Source: Corinectria fuckeliana
Taxonomy: Eukaryota > Ascomycota > Sordariomycetes > Hypocreales > Nectriaceae
Assembly (NCBI GenBank): GCA_019137255.1
Contig: WPDH01000016.1
Coordinates: 109,369-173,368, forward strand
Length of the DNA: 64,000 nucleotides
Reading direction: 5' to 3'
The notes under the pieces were generated by a model, which saw only the letters and a program-made list of their open reading frames with translations, was not told where the DNA came from and did no database searches. Of this stretch, positions 57,129-64,000 are shown one piece after another; position 1 is the first letter of the stretch, and every line of letters begins with the position of its first letter. A program made the position numbers and the translations under genes.

Positions 57129-58869
57129 AGTTGTTGCACTAGGGTCGGTAGTTGAATACACCTGAGAATGATGTTGATTGCTGAGGTTAATCGCATGGGA
57201 CCTAAGCACGTAGTTGTCTAACGGGGTACTTAATTCTAGCACTCCTCGCTAAGGTCCTATGCACCCTACAGTCAAGCCTAGTCCTTTTCGCGGGCGGTCT
57301 CCTGTAGACTATTAACGCCTCCTCCGAGCGATGCACCCCCGGCCGGATTGCCAAGCTGACTGAAAAATCTTGGATCGACGGCAACCAAGGAAAACAAATG
57401 GACGACGATCTCAACGCCGGAGACACAGGCCTACGTCAAGTAATCTAAGCTACACATTCCAAGAACGGGCCGGATTCAGTCGGACGAGGCTCCGGCAGGC
57501 TACTACGTACTAGTGGTCTAGACCTAGTAGGTACCTAGTAGTAGCTAACAATACCCATGATCAGTGCGCTCTCAATGACGACGACGGTCGCGGCAGAGCG
57601 CTAGTAAAGCTCACAGTGCAGATTGCTGATGGCAGCGGGAAGTGCAGTCATGGGTGCTTGGGTGGGGGTTACTGATGTGAGACATTGGGCGCGCAGAAAG
57701 CATTTGATGGACAATGCTGGGCGGATACAATGCTCCGTAGTCTACGAAGTACTTCGTAGATTTCCTCCACAGGGCCAAAAGGCCTCCAAGCCGTCTTACC
57801 CTCGGCGTGCGTGTGTGCGGCGTAGAGTCTCAGGGGTATCTATTGTCTCTGATCTGACATTTTAACTCTCTTTGTTGCTGCAGCGCATTGACAGCGACAG
57901 CCCATCCGCCGCCACCACCACTACCACCGTAGCAGCATAGTGCTTGAGTGTCACAGACGCCGATTCAGCTGCACTGGGGCCTAGGGTTTGGATCGCGGCG
58001 GCGCACGGATCACTTACACTGTGTCCGGGTTGCCCACTTAGCTGCTAATGCCTGCAACCTTAGACCTGCGACCATCATCGAGGGTCTCATGACGTCAGGA
58101 TCCCGCGCCATCCTGGGGTAGCTTCTGTGGTGTTGTGGTTGCGTGGTGCGTGGTGCTGCGTTACTGCGCCTGGCTGGCTTAATGCAGCTGGTCAATCTGG
58201 TGCCAAGGGAAGGAGCCACCGCAGCCCTGACGTAGGAGGGAGGCTGTCCGTCTTTGGGAAGAAAGCGCCATCATCAGCTCAGTGGTAGCGTACGTCTCAT
58301 ATCATCATCGAATAAATACTCGGCCCTCCCTTTATCCTTCGAGATGTTGCCCTTGGGTTGCATTTTGCTTGACCGACTCCTATCTCGCATCCCTTTCCGA
58401 ATTCCCTACCATTGGTATACCTACAGCCTTACAGAATTTACTTTACATCGTCATCGCCATACTAATCCACTTGCGTGCGCCTCGCCACCCTGACCTGGTT
58501 GCTTCGTGTAACAACTCCTTGCAGGATCCAAAGACGCGAATGCTTTGAGATCGGACTGACAGCTGACACGACACGACACCCATACACACACACACACACA
58601 TCATCATCATCATCGATAAGACGTTACGCCACAGGCTGCCTACCACTGTCAACCCTACAAAGGAAACAAGATCCCGAGACGTCGCCGCGAGCATCACAAA
58701 ACGCCCAGCCGAAATCCTGTCGCTCGCTGCACCAAGGCCGACCCGGCCACAGCTTGACAGCGCTCTTATAACTGTCCCCGATCGCCGCCTTGCATATCGC
58801 ACAACGAGCAGCAAACCGTCTGATACGTCTCATATTCTCCACCCCCGGTCAACATCCCCGCATCCAACC
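57129..58869. other. Divergent intergenic region, phosphatase/EIS1
   Basis: 1.7 kb without a protein gene. A tRNA-like 5' fragment lies at 58265-58301, CA and CAT microsatellites at 58588-58614, and TACCTA/CTAGTA motifs at about 57505-57545. Confidence 0.5.
58588..58614 (+). repeat. Compound microsatellite (CA)n(CAT)n
   Basis: About eight CA units followed by five CAT units in the EIS1 leader. Confidence 0.85.
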
Positions 58870-61137
58870 ATGATCCAAACACCGTCACAGACAGGTCCAG
58901 GTACGTCCACACCTAAGTCACTAACACCATCCGACATCCCGGCCCGTTCGGACGTTGGCTTTGCAACTGCTCACATGCGAACAGCATCCAGTTCTGGCCG
59001 CCTCAAATACGCAGACCCTCGTGATCTTCCTAGCTATCCTTCCAGCGGACTCCGCCCCGACGGTGCCGCTGCCAGTGCTGCTGCGTCTCTTGGATGGTCC
59101 AACCAAAAGTCCATCGAGCCCTGGAAGCCCGGCAAACTCTCGTCAGCGTCAGCCGCCGCCGTTCTGGCAAAGGACTATAAGATGGCGCCCCCGTGGGAAC
59201 CGACTTCAAACTCAGCTGGTCACAAGGCCGCGCTTTTGGCTCTCGGCTCCGCCAACACCGCAAATAAGGCCGTCGTGCCAAAGAGCTCACAGGAAGGCTG
59301 GGGAAGCTCCGCAGCAACCCAAGCCTTCAATACGAACCGCTCCAACTCGATGCGACTGGTTCATCCCTTGGACTCTTCTACGTTGTTGAAAAGAGAGAAA
59401 TCGCTTGCAGCCGCCAAAGGTGCCATGTCCGGCACACGACCTCGGGCCATTTCCACGCCTTCTTCGCCTCCGGCTCGTGACACTTATTCGTTGCAGTCGA
59501 TGGCCGCCTCCAATGCTCTGAGTGGTGCCACAATGGCGCACCAGGCGTCTCTTCAGCCAAAGCCATCGGTCGAAAACGGCGGCTCTGTGTCCGTGACCAC
59601 CATGACGCGCAGCATGTTCACTACCCACCCGCCGGTCAAACCAGAGGTGGATGAACGCCAGAACAACGAAAAACTCCATGCATCCGCTGTTGCCATGGCG
59701 CGGCAGATTTACAATCAACAGCAAAAGATGGTGGACCAGACCAAGGACGCTGAGGATCAGGACTCAGGAGGCGCGCAAACGAAGGTGCCCATCAATCTGC
59801 AAGAAGCCGCATACAAACAAGCCCAGGAGCGACTGGCCAAGCTTGAAAACGAGCACCAAAAAAGCCGGGAGTACAATGACTACTACGGCAGCACCCCCGC
59901 CGTTCGACACCGATTTTCGCTGTCTTCCAAGTTGCGACGCAGGGCCTCGAGTGACGGAGATCTCGACGACCGCGAGCAAACTGAAAAGATTCGGCAGCAG
60001 ATGTCCTTATTCTCAAATAAGCTATCGGAAGTTGACGAGCAGAAACGCAAAAAAGACCGTGATACCCTGTTAGCTGTGGCCCAGCGCAACGTCACGGCTC
60101 GCCTGAAGGGCATGGATCAAAAGGTCTATGACGAGACTGGCAAGGTCAACCCGACTCTTTTGACCGAGTGGGAGCTCAGAGCCAACCAGGTTGCATATGC
60201 AAACCATGAGTCACGTTCTGAGAACAAGGGCAAGGTTGATATCGGCGGTGGCAAGTTCATGGATGCCAAAGAAGTCGATGCCATCGCGACCAAGAGGGTA
60301 CAGCCCGTGCTGGACGACATCAACCAGAAGGCTGAAGCCGAACGTGAACGACTTGCGGTACTCAAGTTGGAAGAGGAAGCCAAAAAGGCCGAGTCGGAGA
60401 GGGAAAAGGCTCGGGATCAAGAGTACAAAGAAATCAACAAGAAGATCAAGGGTAAGGAATGATGCGAATCGATATTTTCCCGCTATGGTTGCTAATTTAT
60501 TTGTACAGCGCAAGACAAAGAGGAAGAGAGGGCCAGGAAGGCTGAAGCAAAGGCTGCGAAGGCAGAAGAGAAACGCCATGTCAAGGAAGAGCAACAGTCA
60601 CCAAACACAGATCCGACAACTTTGGGCGAAGGCAATCTCGACAACCATGTTATCCGGAACGTGTCTTCAACAGACCGGCCCTCAACGCCGGCTATTGAGA
60701 CGAATACGACGAACATTGAAAATGAGAGGCGGACATCCAACGATTCTGCGAAGTCACCGACGTCCAAGGTTAAAGGATGGATCAAGCAGCGATTTTCACG
60801 TGGCAAGTCCATCAGCGAGAGTGAGAAACCAGAAGATAAAAGACGAAGTTTTGTTGGAGGCGCTGCTCTTCGGGAGTCTGAGCCAAACCATAGCACAACA
60901 AGCTTGGACAACCGGCCGTCGAGCATGCGAGATGTTGCCCTTGCGGGCAGGGCCCCTGGGCTTGATACCAATGACGTAGATTCATTGCGAGATTCCAGAG
61001 GAGTGAGCCCTATCAGCTCTGGCGCGAGCTCTCCTGACGCTGTCATGACACTTCCTCGACCGATCGGGGGGCACGTCGTGCGCGATAGCCACAGTCCCTC
61101 CAGGGACTCACGATTCCGAGAGATATTGGATCAATGA
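58870..61137 (+). CDS. EIS1: Eisosome protein 1
   Basis: Component of or associated with eisosomes, the furrow-like plasma-membrane domains organised by Pil1/Lsp1. Exons 58870-60451 and 60509-61137 (57-nt intron) give 736 residues. The N-terminus is disordered (Ser/Pro/Thr). Family motifs: GRLKYADPRDLPSYPS (about 43-58), AAASAAASLGW, WKPGKLSSASAAAVLAKDYKM, and HKAALLALGSA near 117. A conserved central coiled coil follows (AAYKQAQERLAKLENEHQKS, NVTARLKGMDQKVYDETGK and a KFMDAKEVDAIATKRVQPVLDDINQKAEAER block), then a long Lys/Glu helix spanning the splice site. The C-terminus is Ser-rich and probably phosphorylated. Confidence 0.93.
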
Positions 61138-61700
61138 GTGTGCTGCTGATTAATGTACATGTTCGGAGACAGGATGCCGCGGGTCGAAATTGTTACGACG
61201 CGCGACATGATGTCGAGGAAAAGAACCCTGTGTCCGGCACAGAAGTCGAAACTAAGGTAGATTCGGGGATTTGGTTCTGAAAGTGACTAGGATAAGAAAT
61301 GGAAGGCGGGTTGGTTTCCGTATTTATCGACAGACGCACACTACAGGAGCTGAAGCGAAGGTGTGCAATGGACTTTTGGAGAGGAGTTTGACTATTGGAT
61401 TAAGATACCTTGTTGGGCCCTGAAGATAGCAATATTCTTTTAATAATATCTTTATGGATTTCTCCTGTTTGATGAGACTGACAAGGATGACTGTGTGGAT
61501 GTCTTGTATGTCATATGTAGTATGTAACATGTAACATGTAGCTTTATCTAGGTACTTTATATACACCAAGTTTGTTAACATTGCCAGCCACCATATACCC
61601 GAGTCTATCAAAACTTGTCTCCCATGTATTTCCCAGGTCCAAAACGCCATGCAAGCCAGGAGTAATCATTTATAAACGCGGATTCAAACAGAAGAAGATA
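61138..61700. other. Convergent intergenic region EIS1/SFK1-like
   Basis: 3' flanks, AT-rich, with short ATGTAACATGTA repeats near 61520-61545. No gene was seen. Confidence 0.55.
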
Positions 61701-62715
61701 TTAAAACACTTGCACGTCGGGCTGATGCACGTTGCTGCGAGACTCGTTACTGACACTGCCGTTTTGCTCCATGTCCCGGAGACTGTGCTTGGGAAACCTC
61801 GCATCGTGGCTCTTGGTGCGGACGGCCGGGTATAGGTCGATGACGAAGGAGAAGACGTAGAAGGAGAAGATGAAGGATATGATCCACTCGAAGACGGCGG
61901 CGGGATTCCGATTGTGCGTCCTGCTACAGACGGCGAATACGATGCATAGGACGAGCTCGACGATGACAAAGACGACTTTGACCCAAAAGGAGAAGCGAAG
62001 CATTTTGTGTTCGCGATGTTCTGGGGAGGAAGGATTAGAGGGTTATATTGGTCTGGAGGGGTGGAGGGGTGGATGATAATAATATGAAGGGAAAGAAAGA
62101 AAAAAGAAAAAAGACAAGACATACTAATTCCGAGGCGCTGGTATTCCCAGCAGATGAAAATGGCAGAAATCATGTAGCCGGCAATGAAGAGGAACAGAAA
62201 GGTAAAGTGCAGCCTCTTGTGCTTGCCGGTCTGGAAGATGGACAGGCAGATGAGGCCGACGGTGCCGACGGCGGCGAAGACGATGGTCAGGGCGGCGAGG
62301 ATGCGCTCGCCGACGGAGGAGTTGGGGACGAGGCGGCCGCGGTGACGCAGCCAGCGCTCGGCGACGAAGGACAGGTCGAGGAAGACGGAGGTCAGGACGC
62401 AGCCGGCGATGAAGAGCGGGCGGAGGCTCGAGGCGCCGATGTTGCTGATGTAGGCGATGTCGGCCGTCTTGGACATGGTGGGGTAGCGCCGGCCGTGCTC
62501 GTCGATGATCCACGAGAGGAGCATGCCGAGGAGCATGCCGAGCCAGACGAGGCCGGAGATGATGGGGAGGATCTGATACGAAGAGAGGGATTGTTTAGTT
62601 GGTTGGGGAGGATCAGGGGGACCAGAGAGTGGGATGGGATCAAGGGAGGAAGAGAAAAACATACCCAGTAGGATACCACAACCCCGCGGATAGCCATGGT
62701 GCCGTGGGCGCCCAT
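61701..62715 (-). CDS. Multi-pass membrane protein of the Sfk1/DRAM-Frag1 family
   Basis: Relatives (yeast Sfk1, mammalian TMEM150) help control plasma-membrane phosphoinositide synthesis and lipid asymmetry together with PI4-kinase. Exons 62715-62665, 62572-62125, 62020-61701; 272 residues. About six hydrophobic helices: WILPIISGLVWLGMLLGMLLSW, LFIAGCVLTSVFLDLSF (followed by AERWLRHRGRL), ILAALTIVFAAVGTVGLICLSIF, HFTFLFLFIAGYMISAIFICWEY, FSFWVKVVFVIVELVLCIVFAV and AAVFEWIISFIFSFYVFSF. ISNIGASSLRPLFI and FQTGKHKRLHFTF are the family loops. The tail is hydrophilic. Two in-frame ATGs six codons apart (62715 and 62697) are possible starts; the second has the better context. Confidence 0.88.
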
Positions 62716-63835
62716 TGCGAAGAGGGTATTAACGTGACAAGTTAGGTTATACGTGTGTAAGTATGTGTGAAGCCGTTGATATGTCCCAATCAGGCAAGTA
62801 ACGATGCGATCCGCAAAAGGCAACCCCGAGAAGGTAGATGCAGGCAAGCCAGGCGGCCGTACAGAGGGTGCCAGTAATGAGCGGCAGTTTGGCAGTGAAG
62901 AACAAACCAAGAAGCAGCAAACCAAAAACAAGAACAAGGCTTTCTTTTCTTCCTGTTTTAATTATATCAGAGCGTGTGTTGGATCCTCCAGAGTGGAGAG
63001 TGGAGACCGATCGACTTCCCGTCGTCGTCGACGATGATATCACCGGATGCAAAGCGTGGAGGCTCTTCGGACATATCGGGGTCCGGGTGGCACGCGACAC
63101 TCCGCCGTCCGGTCGGGGCGTCTCCCGGAGGATTTGCCAAGCAATGTGTATTCGTAGCTTGGTTAGGGAGCAACACCCAGCAGAGCAAAGCAAAACAGGC
63201 TTTTGAGTTGCTTAGTGAGCGCAAGGCTACTCAAATACTCGACAGAGCAATCAATCGAAGAATAATCGAAGAATCCCGTAGACTACCCAGCCCGGAGGAT
63301 TGTTTTCTGTGGCGTGTGGTGGCGTGCCTGCGCTACCCTTCCCGCTGGGAAAACCCGTGGCCGCGGGATGGGAATAAATCAAATGCGGTAATAGTACGTT
63401 GAGGCCTGGATGCTGACGACGCGACACGACTCGTGGCGCGATGGGGTTTTCCACGCGCTCGACTCAGACGGGATTCTCGGTATCGGGACCGGGACCGGGA
63501 CCGGGCTCGGCGCCTGCAGACGTGATTTGCAAGCCAACGTTGGACGGGTTGGACGGGTTGGACGAGGAGAAGAGAGAGTGACGACGCGCTGTGCAGCGGA
63601 ATGACATCATTGACAATGAAGGAAAGAATGGAAAGAAAACCTAGGAAGAAACTAAGGTACCTACATAGATAGGTGGGAGCCTCATTAGTAGACTAATAAT
63701 CCCATCCCTCCCCCTTTAAGGCCAATGCCCTCTCGGCTCGTGCGGAACGCTGCGATGTGATGTGATGGGATGGGATGGGATAGGTGGGGCCACAGTACGG
63801 AAGGCTATAGGGCCTGGTGTCTTATATTAACTTTT
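62716..63835. other. Upstream region of the SFK1-like gene
   Basis: No supported gene. GGGACC repeats lie at 63485-63507, a nine-base TGGACGGGT repeat at 63540-63562 and GATGG-type repeats at 63757-63785. The hydrophobic minus-strand frame at 62747-63193 has no family resemblance. Confidence 0.5.
63485..63507 (+). repeat. Hexamer tandem repeat (GGGACC)n
   Basis: Three to four GGGACC units. A 9-nt tandem repeat of TGGACGGGT follows 35 bases downstream. Confidence 0.75.
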
Positions 63836-64000
63836 TTTGGAAATTTCGCTAGAGTCACTCTGTACTATACGCTTATATAATCTTATATACTCTTATATAA
63901 TCTTATTTTATATATATTAATTAATCCCTAAATGTTTTTAAGTTTTTTTTCACTAGAGTTACTTAATATAATATACTCTTATATAATCTTATTATATATA
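63836..64000. repeat. AT-rich edge, probable RIP-mutated repeat
   Basis: Base composition collapses to mostly A/T. The segment starting at 63848 (GCTAGAGTCACT...) recurs at 63952 (ACTAGAGTTACT...), differing by G-to-A and C-to-T transitions plus a small indel, and TCTTATATAATCTTAT recurs in both copies. This pattern is expected of a repeat mutated by repeat-induced point mutation and continuing beyond the window. Confidence 0.6.

Noticed and set aside
62747..63193. Minus-strand frame with a hydrophobic segment upstream of the SFK1-like gene
   Set aside because: No homology-like motif, overlapped by other open frames, and it lies in the expected promoter/leader.
1..64000. CRISPR arrays, insertion sequences, phage or biosynthetic gene clusters
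   Set aside because: None seen: no regularly spaced repeats, no transposase-like or polyketide/non-ribosomal-peptide-type genes, and the genes are eukaryotic housekeeping genes.

Overview
The window is nuclear DNA of a filamentous ascomycete (Pezizomycotina, most likely a Sordariomycete of the hypocrealean type). This rests on the short introns (47-213 nt) with GTRNGY donors, CTRAY branch sites and YAG acceptors, on moderately GC-rich genes, on pyrimidine-rich leaders, and on the gene set: a full-length COMPASS Set1, the eisosome protein Eis1, Big1, a 161-residue tropomyosin and an F-BAR/DEP/RhoGAP protein. No bacterial, viral or intact transposon gene was found. All families were assigned by reading translations from memory of the families; no database search was run.

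Layout. Bases 1-7.9 kb carry a divergent 14-3-3-like gene, a Myb-like gene and a DUF4202 gene. A block of about 5.6 kb without a gene follows. Bases 13.4-28.8 kb are compact: a conserved gene of unknown function, SET1, a securin candidate, TPM1 (tropomyosin), RRP17, BIG1, TRM112, an ER cyclophilin B and mitochondrial ribosomal protein uS13m. Bases 29.0-34.1 kb carry a membrane dipeptidase (M19), a small GRF zinc-finger gene and a Ser/Thr-rich PAN-domain surface protein. Bases 36.3-47.5 kb carry the F-BAR/DEP/RhoGAP gene, AP-3 delta, COQ10 and a large coiled-coil protein with a ubiquitin-like domain. Bases 47.5-53.0 kb are gene-free and rich in tetranucleotide-type simple sequence. Bases 53.0-62.7 kb carry EMC2, a METTL2/Trm140-type tRNA methyltransferase, a tyrosine phosphatase, EIS1 and an Sfk1-type membrane protein. 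The last ~160 bases turn sharply AT-rich and look like the edge of a RIP-mutated repeat.

The genes are housekeeping genes and do not form a pathway cluster. Orientation alternates over most of the window, giving divergent pairs with shared promoters (securin/TPM1, RRP17/BIG1, cyclophilin B/uS13m, AP-3 delta/COQ10, EMC2/METTL2-like) and convergent pairs with close 3' ends. Several genes act on membrane and wall biology: BIG1, EMC2, the ER cyclophilin, AP-3, EIS1, the SFK1-like protein, RhoGAP and tropomyosin.

Most worth a second look: (1) the cyclophilin B gene can encode two C-termini, a soluble one ending HVEL or, after splicing a 95-nt intron, a membrane-anchored one; (2) a gene with the sequence layout of a fungal securin; (3) start codons split or isolated by introns in AP-3 delta and uS13m; (4) a RhoGAP domain apparently lacking its arginine finger; (5) the RIP-like AT-rich right edge.
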